Source of the DNA: UBA4951 sp963616935
Lineage (GTDB): Bacteria > Bacillota_I > Bacilli_A > RFN20 > CAG-826
NCBI GenBank assembly: GCA_963616935.1
Contig: CAVEMS010000003.1
Span: 124,001 to 188,000 of the forward strand
DNA length: 64,000 bases
Direction: 5' to 3'
Part shown: in pieces, positions 43,923 through 53,248 of the stretch
Layout: each line of letters opens with the position of its first letter
Position numbering within the stretch: the first letter of the stretch is position 1
Made by a program: the position numbers and the translations under genes
Notes under the pieces: model-generated
What the model saw: only the letters and a program-made list of their open reading frames with translations
Told to the model about the DNA's origin: nothing
Databases searched by the model: none

Positions 43923-44722
43923 TCGATTAAGCCGTAATGAAGCATCGCTTTCGCCCAGCCACCGTCATCGATGTCGTCGCTGACGAAATCGGCGGCTTTT
44001 TTGACTTCTAGCAAAGCGCCCGCGACGGCAACGCTTGTACCGGTAAATTGAAGCATCTCTATATCGTTATTTCCGTCTCCTATCGATAAGGCGTTATCGA
44101 CGTTCCATCCATAGTGTTCCAAGACTGCCATGATGCCTTTAGCTTTGTCGCTATCTTGCGGCATGATATCGACTGCATATTCGTCCCATCTCGCCGCTTT
44201 GCAATCCTTTAAGTGGGGCAAGAACAAGGATTCGTCGAAGCTGTCGCAAAAAGCGATCATTTGATAGACGACTCTATCGTAAGGAACTGGGAATTTGCGA
44301 GGCTGCGGGAAGCGTGTACCGTATTTTGCGTGAGCATCGATCACGCGATCGTCTATGTAATTGATGTGCCCCTCTTTCTCCTCTATCAGCGTGAGGCCGA
44401 ATTTAAGTCTGGTACTGAAATTTATCATCGCATTCACGACGTCATTCGGTATTGGGTATTTATAAATGAGTTCATTGCCTATTTGCGCGCATGCGCCGTT
44501 CATCATCACCAATCCATCGGGTTTCACGATATCTAAAATTCCAGTCTTGCGGATTAAATAGAAATTTCTTCCGCTCGATAAGAAGACCTTGATCCCTTTG
44601 GCTTGCATGGCTTTGATCGCTCTTATGGCGCTAGGAGGGACGCGTTTCGTTTTGTGCGAATAGAGGGTTCCATCGATATCGGTGAAGACAATCTTGATAT
44701 CCTTTTTGTTGCTGCTTTCCAT
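43913..44722 (-). CDS. Cof-type HAD-IIB phosphatase
   Basis: A 269-residue haloacid-dehalogenase-family hydrolase of the Cof/YidA group. Motif I is FTDIDGTLYSH, motif II FLSSGRN, a type IIB cap lies in the middle, and motif IV is IGDGNNDIEML. Such enzymes dephosphorylate sugar phosphates or flavin nucleotides. GGAAGGAAG provides the ribosome site. It is a single gene, divergent from the 119-residue hypothetical gene. Confidence 0.93.
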   Translation of the reverse strand: MESSNKKDIKIVFTDIDGTLYSHKTKRVPPSAIRAIKAMQAKGIKVFLSSGRNFYLIRKTGILDIVKPDGLVMMNGACAQIGNELIYKYPIPNDVVNAMINFSTRLKFGLTLIEEKEGHINYIDDRVIDAHAKYGTRFPQPRKFPVPYDRVVYQMIAFCDSFDESLFLPHLKDCKAARWDEYAVDIMPQDSDKAKGIMAVLEHYGWNVDNALSIGDGNNDIEMLQFTGTSVAVAGALLEVKKAADFVSDDIDDGGWAKAMLHYGLIDHL

Positions 44723-44757
44723 CGCTTCCTTCCTTTCTTATATGCCCTAAATGGCTT

Positions 44758-45117
44758 ATGATTATTTCCGATAACTCTATGCTTTACCAAGAATTTAATC
44801 AATATTCCGCTTACGTAGATAATGATAACCCATTTTGCAACGCCTATAAGACAAAAGAAGGGCATATATTTTTCGTTGAGCCCGGCTTTTATGAGGGACT
44901 TATGGGATATAAGGAGAAAAGGCCTGAAAGATTTGATGAATTGCTTGCCTCCATATATTCGATAGTTGAGAAAAACGAGAAGGTTGTTTTCACTTGGAAT
45001 TTCGAATCGCCATTCGTTGAAAAGGATGGATATATATATCGAGAGATAATCGATATTGCAGATGCGCTCAAGATATACGTTGAAGACAAGAGCCGCGGAA
45101 GCGATTATGGGGATTGA
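44758..45117 (+). CDS. Hypothetical protein upstream of ugd
   Basis: A protein of 119 residues I do not recognise. It is soluble, acidic and aromatic-rich, with no signal peptide, membrane segment or known motif. It begins 35 bases from the divergent HAD gene and ends one base before the ugd ATG, which supports a real two-gene operon. No Shine-Dalgarno precedes the ATG at 44758; ATG 44779 is an alternative start. Confidence 0.6.
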   Translation: MIISDNSMLYQEFNQYSAYVDNDNPFCNAYKTKEGHIFFVEPGFYEGLMGYKEKRPERFDELLASIYSIVEKNEKVVFTWNFESPFVEKDGYIYREIIDIADALKIYVEDKSRGSDYGD

Positions 45118-45118
45118 T

Positions 45119-46399
45119 ATGAAGATAGGCGTTTTAGGGCTTGGTTACGTCGGTCTTGCCAACGTCGGGGTATTGGCCTCGATCGGGCATCAAATAATTG
45201 GCTATGACATAGATAGCGATAAAGTGAGGCTACTCTCCGACGGCGCTTATCCTTTTGATGACCATTTGCTGAAGGAAGCGCTGAGAACTTATAAAGACCG
45301 TGTTAGATATACTGACGATATCTGTTCTTTGAAGTGGATGGACGCCTACATATTGGCTTTGCCAACGCCCGAAAACGAAGATGGGTCATGTGACGTTTCT
45401 TATATGGACGAAGCGATTACTTCTTTGCTTTCCGTTTTGGGTTCAAATGAGAATGTGATCCTAATAATTCGTTCTACGGTTTCCGTCGGTTATGCTTTAA
45501 AACTTGGTAATAGATTGAAAAATCCAAAAATACATATCATTTCCCTGCCGGAATTCGTTAGAGAAGGAACCACATATAGCGACGAAAAACATCCGGATAG
45601 ATTCATCGTCGGCGTCAGTGATGATATGGATTTTGAGTTTATCAAACATTTGAGGGAGGACGCCGTCAAAGAAGGCGTTCCATTCTTAAAGATGAATAAT
45701 CAGTCGGCTGAGCTTACGAAATATGCTTCCAATTCGTTTTTGGCGATGAAGATTTCCTACATCAACTCTCTGGCTTACCTTTCGAAAAAAGTCGGCGCCG
45801 ATATCGAAGACGTCGCTAATGGAATGGGCAGCGATCATAGAATCGGCAAAAGCATGCTTGGAGCCGGAGTCGGCTATGGTGGAAGCTGTTTCCCTAAGGA
45901 TACCAAAGCCATTAGACACATCGGGCAAGAAAGTGGCGTTCCGCTTCCTTTGATCGAAGACACTATCAAAATCAACGAAGAACAACCGATAAGATTCCTA
46001 AATGACGTCAAAGAAAGCCTTGGCGGATTGAATGGCAAAACCATCGCTGTGCTTGGCTTAGCGTACAAAGATGGCATTTCGGACGTCAGAAGTAGCGTTT
46101 CTATAACGATCATTGAACGCTTGCTTAACGAAGGGGCCATAGTGAATTGCTTCGATTCGAATCCGCTTGCGATGAACGCTATGAAAGCGAAATACGAGAA
46201 AATAGCTTGCTTCGATAGTGTCGAATTCGCCTTAAACAACGCGGATGCCGTCATGATTTTGACAAGAGATAAATCCTTTTTGTCACTGAAAGACAATAAA
46301 GCGTTGGAAACGATGAAAGGCCGTTATATTTTCGACGGAAGGAATTTGTTCAAAAAAGAAGATTTTCCGTCGTTCGTGTATTCTTCTATAGGCCGATAA
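45119..46399 (+). CDS. ugd: UDP-glucose 6-dehydrogenase
   Basis: Converts UDP-glucose to UDP-glucuronate with two NAD, a precursor for acidic surface polysaccharide. The 426-residue protein has the N-terminal Rossmann motif KIGVLGLGYVGLA, the catalytic-Lys/Asn region MNNQSAELTKYASN, the active-site GYGGSCFPKDTKA with nucleophilic Cys, and the C-terminal Rossmann domain GKTIAVLGLAYK. I start at the ATG 45119, where this GxGxxG begins; earlier in-frame starts lie inside the preceding gene. The likely consumer of its product is the glycosyltransferase region at 53-60 kb. Alternative: UDP-ManNAc dehydrogenase. Confidence 0.92.
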   Translation: MKIGVLGLGYVGLANVGVLASIGHQIIGYDIDSDKVRLLSDGAYPFDDHLLKEALRTYKDRVRYTDDICSLKWMDAYILALPTPENEDGSCDVSYMDEAITSLLSVLGSNENVILIIRSTVSVGYALKLGNRLKNPKIHIISLPEFVREGTTYSDEKHPDRFIVGVSDDMDFEFIKHLREDAVKEGVPFLKMNNQSAELTKYASNSFLAMKISYINSLAYLSKKVGADIEDVANGMGSDHRIGKSMLGAGVGYGGSCFPKDTKAIRHIGQESGVPLPLIEDTIKINEEQPIRFLNDVKESLGGLNGKTIAVLGLAYKDGISDVRSSVSITIIERLLNEGAIVNCFDSNPLAMNAMKAKYEKIACFDSVEFALNNADAVMILTRDKSFLSLKDNKALETMKGRYIFDGRNLFKKEDFPSFVYSSIGR

Positions 46400-46465
46400 A
46401 ACTAACCAAAGCGAAAGTGAGCGTTTGGGCTCTTTTGCGATGCTGATAAATAGCGGTAAACGCTT

Positions 46466-47680
46466 TTAGTTTTGATATGGACGGAGCGATTTGGTGGACA
46501 TCCACATGATACGGAGTCCGAAGAGAAGCATGTAAAGGAACATTCCGAGCTGCGAGAGAAGCGGGATGAATCCTAATAGCGATAACAAAGCAGGGCATAA
46601 GGAAGCGAAATATCCGATTTTCTGAGCATCCCAGAAAGTGTAGATGCGGAATGGATTGTTCTTGCCGCGCGTCATTAGGAACACCATTAAGCCGAGCAAG
46701 AAGGTGACGCCGACGTTGATGGCCATGCAAATGCCGGTGTATTGCCAGCCGCTTGAGATTCTCGTTTCATCCCATCCGGCCGAGAAAACTTGTTTCCAAC
46801 TCGAAACGATACGCTCGCGATATTCTGAAGCGGTCATTTCGTCTTTGCTATATGCGTTTCCTTCTAAATCATGCGAGGCTAAATCGGCGAATGAGAATCC
46901 GGCGAATTTGGCGTTCTTATAGGTGCAATATATCGAAGATTTTGGATTGGCTGAGGTGCCACTTGGCTTTTTGGCGGCATAGAATCCGAGTTTTCCGAAA
47001 ACGATGAAGTTGGTTTTGTATTCGCTCACGCTTTCGCCGAGACGAGCATTAGGATCCTCGCTTTTGAGAACGACGCTGGTTGCGAATTCGGCCGCCGTTT
47101 TTTCGTCGCCGATCACATAGACTGCGAAATTTACCGCTTTTTTGGTGGTATAAGTCGGTGCGGTCGTCGTTACTGAGCTGGCTGATTCTCCTTCTCCAAC
47201 GGTCGTGGTTTCGCTTTTGAGCGTGACGGATTGGGTTTCATAGACGTTTGCGTAATAATCGAATTTTATTTCTTCGGTTCCGCCGTTTTTCGTTGTCGTT
47301 GTGTAGATGGTTTTGAAGGCTTCTTCGTTGTTGCTCGAATTGCTTCCATCGACCATAAGTTCTCCGTTATCGGAGATTTTAAACGACAAGCCTTTTTCTT
47401 TTATCGTGGTTACGAAATTGGTGAGCCCGATTTCGTAATCATATAATGGCGAGGAAAGGAACTCTCCTCCGCTTTTGCTGAAGTATGTGGTCATTGTTGG
47501 AATAACTGCGATAACGCAAGAGACGATGGCCACAGGAACTGCGAAGTACCATTTTTTATGCCTGCCTTCTACGCAGGTATCGTTGCTGAATAGCGAAAGG
47601 AGGAAGAACTTTACCTCATTCCATATTTTTCCCCAAACTGGGTTCTTTTGTTTCTTTTTGACTGCTTTTGCTTTGGCCAT
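46466..47680 (-). CDS. Membrane protein of unknown function with large extracytoplasmic domain
   Basis: A 404-residue protein. A short basic cytoplasmic N-terminus leads to one membrane helix (about 48-70, WYFAVPVAIVSCVIAVIPTM). About 230 residues outside the membrane follow, rich in Thr, Ser and Glu. Three or four more helices (about 315-395) end in a short basic tail. The fold resembles DUF1189-like proteins in layout only. The start at 47680 has AAGGAATC; an upstream ATG at 47707 lacks a site. It is a single gene, convergent with ugd. Confidence 0.75.
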   Translation of the reverse strand: MAKAKAVKKKQKNPVWGKIWNEVKFFLLSLFSNDTCVEGRHKKWYFAVPVAIVSCVIAVIPTMTTYFSKSGGEFLSSPLYDYEIGLTNFVTTIKEKGLSFKISDNGELMVDGSNSSNNEEAFKTIYTTTTKNGGTEEIKFDYYANVYETQSVTLKSETTTVGEGESASSVTTTAPTYTTKKAVNFAVYVIGDEKTAAEFATSVVLKSEDPNARLGESVSEYKTNFIVFGKLGFYAAKKPSGTSANPKSSIYCTYKNAKFAGFSFADLASHDLEGNAYSKDEMTASEYRERIVSSWKQVFSAGWDETRISSGWQYTGICMAINVGVTFLLGLMVFLMTRGKNNPFRIYTFWDAQKIGYFASLCPALLSLLGFIPLLSQLGMFLYMLLFGLRIMWMSTKSLRPYQN

Positions 47681-47934
47681 TGTTTGATTCCTTAATGAAA
47701 AACGCATAGAAACTCTATAACAAAACGGCTTTGGTTACAAACTTTATATGGTCTCTTTCTTTAAAAAGAAAGCCTGATGCGTTCATTAGAACATAACGGC
47801 AAGATGATGTTGCTAGCTTTTCGATTATTTGGTTTTGGCGTCTGAAATGGAGCCGAAATGAGTGTTTTTGCTTTTAAAACATTGTATCAAATGGTATATT
47901 CCTACCGCTGGATGACAAAGATCCGGCTTGTTCT

Positions 47935-48332
47935 GGGGTCGTTCCGGTTTTGACGGAGGGACATCTTACATAGACTGCAGTGGCGTGGTGAGCTTAAACA
48001 CCAAACAAACAATAACTGACAACAGTTTCATTTTTGCGAAGAGCGCTCCGCGCGCTTCGTATGCCTGCGCTTAATTAGTACCTTACGAGGTTCCTAGCTT
48101 AGATCTAGGAGCGGCACGGCTTCTCTTGCCTTAGCGTTTTAGCGAGAGCATAGACGTCATAAGAAAACGATAAGCGGTCAAGTGGCTTGGGTGACCGTCG
48201 AAAACCTATAAAGCCTCGCGTTCGGGACTAGTTCCTTTCTCTCCCGATACGTTAAAAACGAAAGGTCCTAAACTGTAGACGTCTTTGCGGGAATCTCTTC
48301 GGACAGGAGTTCGATTCTCCTCGACTCCACCA
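47935..48332 (+). ncRNA. ssrA: tmRNA (ssrA), one-piece
   Basis: The acceptor stem GGGGTCG (47935-47941) pairs with CGACTCC (48322-48328) with one wobble; the gene encodes A and CCA (48329-48332) and a T-arm GTTCGATTC, so the 3' end is tRNA-like. The message part follows AATAACT: the resume codon is GAC at 48018 and the tag is DNSFIFAKSAPRASYACA, 18 residues, stop TAA at 48072. The usual Firmicute ending ALAA is replaced by ACA. Length of about 398 bases is normal. tmRNA with SmpB rescues stalled ribosomes and marks the nascent protein for ClpXP. Confidence 0.93.
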
Positions 48333-48343
48333 TCAGATTTCGT

Positions 48344-48370
48344 GCTCGGTCTCCATGGGCCGGGCTTTTT
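48344..48370 (+). terminator. Intrinsic terminator of ssrA
   Basis: GCTCGG (48344-48349) with CCGGGC (48360-48365), one wobble pair, then TTTTT. Confidence 0.85.
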
Positions 48371-48783
48371 CTATAACAGCATCAAAAGGCAACAATACGG
48401 GAAAGAATTGCAAGCCAGTACGAATCGGAGGCATAGAACTGCTGAAAAGATATCCATACGGAAGATATGCGTATTACCTTACCAAGTCTGTTCCTTAATG
48501 ATAAATCCTACCAAATTTCACGATTCCAAAGCCTTGTTTCTTGTCCGCATTTCGTCCACAAATATATTTCACAAACTTTAACAAGTTTTCCTTAATGCAA
48601 AATCAACTATAATTTTATTATCTTCGTTGAAAAGGCTTCGGCGTTTTGCCGTTTTTTTGCACGGAATCGCGCCTCATAAATTGATCAACGACTATTTCGC
48701 CGACATGAGCGCAAGCAGAGGCTCGGTCCAGGCTTATATGTTCAGAAATTTCAGTTAATATATATTGGGTATAGGTGATTGCC
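48371..48783. other. Intergenic region between ssrA and the ROK gene
   Basis: About 410 bases without a supported gene. A TATAAT-like box near 48608 is followed by CGGC/GCCG with seven T residues near 48640-48660, so a very short transcript is possible. Downstream, a stop-terminated frame ending near 48757 (C-terminal AYMFRNFS) has no start or homology I recognise and could be a gene remnant. Confidence 0.35.
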
Positions 48784-49917
48784 ATGAAAGAAACAATGAA
48801 CCAAGAAAAAACGTTACAGGAAACGCAAAGAAGGAAAAATCTTTATTTGGTTATGGCCTTTTGCATGAGGCACGAAGGCTCATCGAAAAGAGAGATTTGC
48901 GATGGCACGAAATTGAGTTGGGGTCTCGTTTCGCATGTCGTAAACGATTTGGTTTCAAGAGAATTCTTGGAAGAGTCTGGGCACGCTCGATTGCCTGGCG
49001 CCGGGCGCAATTCCTTTGGCTATTCCCCATCCGAAAAGAAATACGTTTCCTTTGGGTTAAGCATTGAACGCGATCACTTTGTTCTGAAAGCATTGTCCTT
49101 AAAGAAAAACGTTTTGTTCGAAATCGACAAAAACATTGATACATCTTCAAAAGAGAAGGTTTTTGCAGGCATTTTTTCGATAATCGATGAAGGAATCGAA
49201 AGACTCAAAGAAGATAAGAAAGAGCTTATGTCTATCGGTTTGAGCGTTCAAAGCTATGTCGATTCTGAGGATGGGGTGATTATTCGTTTCCCTGGTTTAG
49301 GCGCCAAGGAGTGGGAGAGGTGCGACGTTCTTACGCCTCTTTACGAGAGATATGGGGTTAAGAATTTCGTTGAGCGCGATGGCGTTTGCCTCCTTTTCGA
49401 GGATTTTGCCAAAAACGGCAGAGGGAATCGTGTCTTGCTTTTGCTCGATAACAGCATCTCTTTCGGTATTATGGCTGACGGCCAAATCGTATCTGGGAAA
49501 AATAAGCTGGACCTCGGACATTGTGTGTTCGATTTAAATGGACCGGATAAAAACCGCACCATCTCTTCTCTTATCTCCATTAAGGGCATTTGTGCCAACT
49601 TGGGAATAAGCAAAGAAGAGCTATTCTCTATGCCGACGAAATATGCCGACGAACTTCATAAGGTCGGAAGATATATAGGTCTCGTGCTCCATAACATTTA
49701 TCGTCTTTATAACCTTCAAAACATCGTTTTGGCAGGGCAGTTAATGCAACTTAAGGACTATTTCATTGACGATGTATATGAGACTATTGGCAGATTCATG
49801 GGACAAGACGCCAAAAAAGAGGTTCATATATCCTTTTCCGATAGCGAAAACGGCGCGATTGGCGCCGCGTTGCTCGGAATGCATGAAGGAATGAAAGACA
49901 AAGTCGCGGAACGTTAA
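48784..49917 (+). CDS. ROK-family protein lacking the zinc motif (NagC/XylR-type regulator)
   Basis: A 377-residue protein. Residues about 20-75 form a winged helix-turn-helix (KREICDGTKLSWGLVSHVVNDLVSREFL is the core, residues about 40-67), the rest a ROK sugar-kinase fold (SIGLSVQSYVDSEDGV, LLLLDNSISFGIMADGQIV, LGHCVFDL). The usual zinc motif CxCGxxGCxE is absent and the usual ExND is replaced by ERDG, so kinase activity is unlikely. It is most likely a sugar-responsive repressor; the ligand and targets are unknown. AGGTG before ATG 48784 favours this start over the GTG at 48775. It ends overlapping the convergent DJ-1 gene. Confidence 0.82.
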   Translation: MKETMNQEKTLQETQRRKNLYLVMAFCMRHEGSSKREICDGTKLSWGLVSHVVNDLVSREFLEESGHARLPGAGRNSFGYSPSEKKYVSFGLSIERDHFVLKALSLKKNVLFEIDKNIDTSSKEKVFAGIFSIIDEGIERLKEDKKELMSIGLSVQSYVDSEDGVIIRFPGLGAKEWERCDVLTPLYERYGVKNFVERDGVCLLFEDFAKNGRGNRVLLLLDNSISFGIMADGQIVSGKNKLDLGHCVFDLNGPDKNRTISSLISIKGICANLGISKEELFSMPTKYADELHKVGRYIGLVLHNIYRLYNLQNIVLAGQLMQLKDYFIDDVYETIGRFMGQDAKKEVHISFSDSENGAIGAALLGMHEGMKDKVAER

Positions 49918-50459
49918 TTGCCTTCGATGCCGTCTTTTATTCTTTTAACTGCTTCCTTGCCTAAGAAATAATTCACTATCTCAAGCCCGAACTCGATTGA
50001 ATAGGCCATTGAATGGCCGGTGATCATTTTTCCGTCTTTTATCGCCGAAGCGTTTAAATATTCTCCGTCAGAAGACTCGAATCCTGGGAAGCAGGTATAT
50101 TTCTTTCCTTTTAGCAATCCAAGGCTTCCGAATATCGAAGGGGATGCGCAAATCGCGGATATTAGTTTTCCGTTTTCATGAAAAGAAAGAACGATCTGTT
50201 GGACTTTTGCGCTGTTTTTTAGATTTTCCATTCCCATTTTGCCGCCTGGCAGAACCAAAAAGTCATATTCTTTTGGGTCTATTTCCGAGAGGGATTTCGA
50301 TAAGAGCAGGTGCGTCTTGTGGCTCGAAACGACTTCTTTCGTTTCGTTTAGTGAGACAATGTCGATTGCTATTTCGTGGCTTCTTTCGATGACGTCGCTA
50401 GTAGCGAGCGCTTCGACTTGTTCAAAGCCATCGGCCAGAATCATTAATCCTTTTATCAT
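49914..50459 (-). CDS. DJ-1/PfpI-family protein
   Basis: A 181-residue DJ-1 superfamily protein. It has the acidic EQVEALA near residue 13-19, a LVLPGG strand, and the nucleophile-elbow Cys in SAICASPSIFG, followed by the GHS loop. Members are deglycases, glyoxalase-like enzymes or redox chaperones. It is the last of three co-directional genes: nitroreductase, DUF308 membrane protein, DJ-1, with a two-base gap before its ATG. Confidence 0.9.
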   Translation of the reverse strand: MIKGLMILADGFEQVEALATSDVIERSHEIAIDIVSLNETKEVVSSHKTHLLLSKSLSEIDPKEYDFLVLPGGKMGMENLKNSAKVQQIVLSFHENGKLISAICASPSIFGSLGLLKGKKYTCFPGFESSDGEYLNASAIKDGKMITGHSMAYSIEFGLEIVNYFLGKEAVKRIKDGIEGN

Positions 50460-50461
50460 AA

Positions 50462-51055
50462 TTATTGCTCCGCGACGACCTTATCGTCGTGATCGTTGTC
50501 ATGATTATCTTTTTTCCTTTTGAAGTTTCGATGCAGGAAAATGATGAAGATCAATTCGACAAGCCCCGCTAGGGCCAACATTGCTCCACCCGCAATCATC
50601 AAAATATTGGAGCCAACGCCTTTCGTAAGATCTAACACAATCGTGGTGATGGATAAGGCAATCATCAAAACGCCGTATGCGAGATTCAGCCACCATGTTT
50701 TGTTATTGAGCAATTTGAGATCTATGGAATATGCGGTCTCAAGGATGCCTTGATAGGCCAAGAAAATCGCGACCACATAAAACACCCAAGTCATGAAAGC
50801 GTCAGGATTAGCTACAGCCAAAATGCCGATGATAACGTTCAAAACGCCTTGCAGAAGTATTAAGGGGTCGAAGAAATGAAATCCTAGAAAAAAGCAAAAA
50901 AGAAAGAAGACGCCGATGGCCAAAAAGAAAGCGCCGCACGTATATGCGAATATAGCGGCGGCCAAACCGCTAAAAGACATCATGAGTATTCCGAATACCA
51001 GCAATAAAATCGAATTGGCCAGGCGCTTGTCGCGCTCGCTTTTGAAGATTTTCAT
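50462..51055 (-). CDS. DUF308-like (HdeD-type) membrane protein
   Basis: A 197-residue membrane protein with six hydrophobic segments and a His/Asp-rich cytoplasmic tail (KKDNHDNDHDDK). The spaced GLxNVIIGI and GVLMIALSI-type repeats match the DUF308/HdeD duplicated-helix family. I start at the ATG 51055, four bases after the nitroreductase stop; the longer frame upstream overlaps that gene. Function of the family is not well established; some are acid-stress proteins. Confidence 0.78.
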   Translation of the reverse strand: MKIFKSERDKRLANSILLLVFGILMMSFSGLAAAIFAYTCGAFFLAIGVFFLFCFFLGFHFFDPLILLQGVLNVIIGILAVANPDAFMTWVFYVVAIFLAYQGILETAYSIDLKLLNNKTWWLNLAYGVLMIALSITTIVLDLTKGVGSNILMIAGGAMLALAGLVELIFIIFLHRNFKRKKDNHDNDHDDKVVAEQ

Positions 51056-51059
51056 GTTT

Positions 51060-51566
51060 CTATAGAGTGTGGACTTTGCTTTCGTCCCATTTATCTTTTG
51101 GCGTCGTTTCGCTCTTTGCATAACCGATATGAATCGCGGCAAAAGGTTCGATGGTATAAGGTATTTTCAACGCTTTGCGCACGCCGTTTATTCTTCCGTC
51201 ATCAGGCCAAATGGCGCACCAAACAGAATCCAATCCGAGATCTTTTGCGGCCAATAGGATATTTTCGGTCGCAGCCCCGGCGTCGCAATATCCCAAGCCA
51301 TGGGAAATTCCTTGGGTGGTTCTCTCTTGATTGATAGCAACGACGATGATCAAAGGCGAATTGAAACGGCCATGAACAAGGACATCCTTAAGGGCGTCTT
51401 GCGATTCCTTGCTTTTTAAAACATAGAATTCCCAAGGCTGTTTGTTGATCGCGCTTGGCGCCGCCATCGCGGCCTTTAAAATAGTTTCAATGTCTTTTTC
51501 GGAAACTAGCTTATCCGAATATTCGCGCACGCTCGTTCGGTTTTTGATTGCTTCAAGGGTGTTCAT
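51060..51566 (-). CDS. Nitroreductase-family protein
   Basis: A 168-residue FMN-dependent NAD(P)H oxidoreductase. The N-terminal IKNRTSVREYSDKLVSEKD, AMAAPSAINKQPWEFYV and the C-terminal HIGYAKSE are the family fingerprints. It is on the short side of the family. GGAGAAG precedes the ATG. It leads the three-gene minus-strand operon, suggesting a stress or redox function for the group. Confidence 0.92.
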   Translation of the reverse strand: MNTLEAIKNRTSVREYSDKLVSEKDIETILKAAMAAPSAINKQPWEFYVLKSKESQDALKDVLVHGRFNSPLIIVVAINQERTTQGISHGLGYCDAGAATENILLAAKDLGLDSVWCAIWPDDGRINGVRKALKIPYTIEPFAAIHIGYAKSETTPKDKWDESKVHTL

Positions 51567-51628
51567 TTTCTTCTCCTTCGCTCCTTCATTCTAAATGCTT
51601 TATTGGAGAAATGCATAAGAAATAGAAA

Positions 51629-51648
51629 AGGCGCCGGTTAAGGCGCCT
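51629..51648 (-). terminator. Intrinsic terminator of eno
   Basis: AGGCGCC/GGCGCCT palindromic stem (51629-51635 with 51642-51648), six-base loop, and a T-rich tract on the minus strand (TTTCTATTT). Confidence 0.88.
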
Positions 51649-51668
51649 AGTGTTAATTGCTTATAGCC

Positions 51669-52967
51669 TTATTTCTTAAGGTTATAGAAGGCATCCATTC
51701 CTGGATAGATGGCATCTTCGCCAAGTTCTTCTTCGATGCGGAGAAGTTGGTTGTATTTGGCGATGCGATCGGTACGGGACATGGAACCGGTCTTGATTTG
51801 GCCAGCGTTAAGGGCGACGACCAAATCGGCGATTGTGGTATCTTCGGTTTCGCCAGAGCGGTGGGAGACGACACAAGTCCAGCCGTTACGCATAGCTTTC
51901 TCGCAGGTATCGAGGGTTTCGGTTAAAGAACCGATTTGGTTGACTTTGATGAGAACGCTGTTGGAGCAGCCCATTTCGATTCCTTTTTCGACGTAGATTT
52001 TGTTAGTTACGAAGAGATCGTCACCGACGAGTTGGACTTTCTTGCCGAGACGCTCGGTGAGTTTTTGCCATCCTTCCCAGTCGTTTTCGCTTAAGGCGTC
52101 TTCGACGGTGATCAATGGGTACTTCTCGACGAAGGAAGCGATGAGGTCGATCATCTCTTCGCTAGAGAGCTCACCGCCATGGCTGCGGTGCAAAACGTAT
52201 TTCTTCTTATCGGCATCGTAGAATTCGGAGCTGGCGACATCCATGCCGAGCATGATGTCTTTGCCTGGGACATAACCGGCCGCTTTAATGGCTTCGACGA
52301 GAACTTCAAGCGGTTCCTCATTGCTCTTCATTCCATTAGGAGCGAATCCGCCTTCATCGCCAACGGCAGTGACGTCGCCGCGGTTCTTAAGGATTTTCTT
52401 AAGGGCGTGGAAGGTTTCGGCACCCATCTGAAGGGCTTCGTGGAAGCTCTTGGCGCCGACTGGCATAATCATGTATTCCTGGAAATCGACGGAGGAATCA
52501 GCGTGTTTGCCACCGTTGATGACGTTCATCATCGGGACAGGAAGCTTCTTGGCGTTTGGCCCACCGAGGTAACGATAGAGTGGGAGGCCGAGATAGTCGG
52601 CGGCCGCTTTCGCGACGGCGAGGGAGACGCCTAAGATGGCGTTAGCGCCGAGCTTGCTCTTGGTTGGCGTGCCATCGAGTTTGATCATCGTTTCGTCGAT
52701 ATCGACTTGATTGATGACGTTTTTGCCTAAGATGGCTGGAGCGATTATTTCATTGACGTTCTTGACGGCTTTCAAGACGCCGGCTCCGTTATAGGCGTTC
52801 TTGTCGCCGTCGCGAAGTTCGAGGGCTTCGCGTTCGCCGGTGCTGGCACCGCTTGGGACGGCGGCACGGCCAAAGGCACCGCTGTCGGTTTCAACTTCGA
52901 CTTCAACGGTTGGGTTGCCACGGGAATCAATGATTTGACGGGCATGGACTTTTTCGATGAATGGCAT
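51669..52967 (-). CDS. eno: Enolase
   Basis: Enolase catalyses the 2-phosphoglycerate to PEP step of glycolysis. The 432-residue protein has ARQIIDSRGNPTVEVEV at the N-terminus, the GDEGGFAPN loop, catalytic-lysine LIKVNQIGSLTE, and SHRSGETEDTTIADL. Length is normal. AAGGAG ribosome site. It is monocistronic with its own promoter (TATAAT near 53020 on the minus strand) and terminator. It feeds PEP into the PPDK step encoded at 9.0-11.7 kb. Confidence 0.97.
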   Translation of the reverse strand: MPFIEKVHARQIIDSRGNPTVEVEVETDSGAFGRAAVPSGASTGEREALELRDGDKNAYNGAGVLKAVKNVNEIIAPAILGKNVINQVDIDETMIKLDGTPTKSKLGANAILGVSLAVAKAAADYLGLPLYRYLGGPNAKKLPVPMMNVINGGKHADSSVDFQEYMIMPVGAKSFHEALQMGAETFHALKKILKNRGDVTAVGDEGGFAPNGMKSNEEPLEVLVEAIKAAGYVPGKDIMLGMDVASSEFYDADKKKYVLHRSHGGELSSEEMIDLIASFVEKYPLITVEDALSENDWEGWQKLTERLGKKVQLVGDDLFVTNKIYVEKGIEMGCSNSVLIKVNQIGSLTETLDTCEKAMRNGWTCVVSHRSGETEDTTIADLVVALNAGQIKTGSMSRTDRIAKYNQLLRIEEELGEDAIYPGMDAFYNLKK

Positions 52968-53248
52968 TCTTATTTTCTCCTTTTGCGATTCATGTTCACT
53001 TACTGCGTAAGCGAGTCAATTATAATCTAACTTTTACTAACGTAATAACTTTTTGTTGCTTTTGTCTGCCGCTGCCGTTCGAGCAATCTCCTTTTGCGTT
53101 CGATTGTTGTTTCGTGTTTGACGCTAATGCAATCGTTTTGGCCGTTCTTTTCTTGCTATAATTGTTGCCGTTGAATATTCATTGAACGTTTTTTCCATCT
53201 TCCCGGTGGGTTTGCTGACGTTAGATGAATGATTCGGAGGGCAACGCA

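Noticed and set aside
48285..48581. A 98-codon frame starting in the 3' part of ssrA
   Set aside because: It begins within the tmRNA tRNA-like domain and reads through its terminator; there is no ribosome site or recognisable protein.
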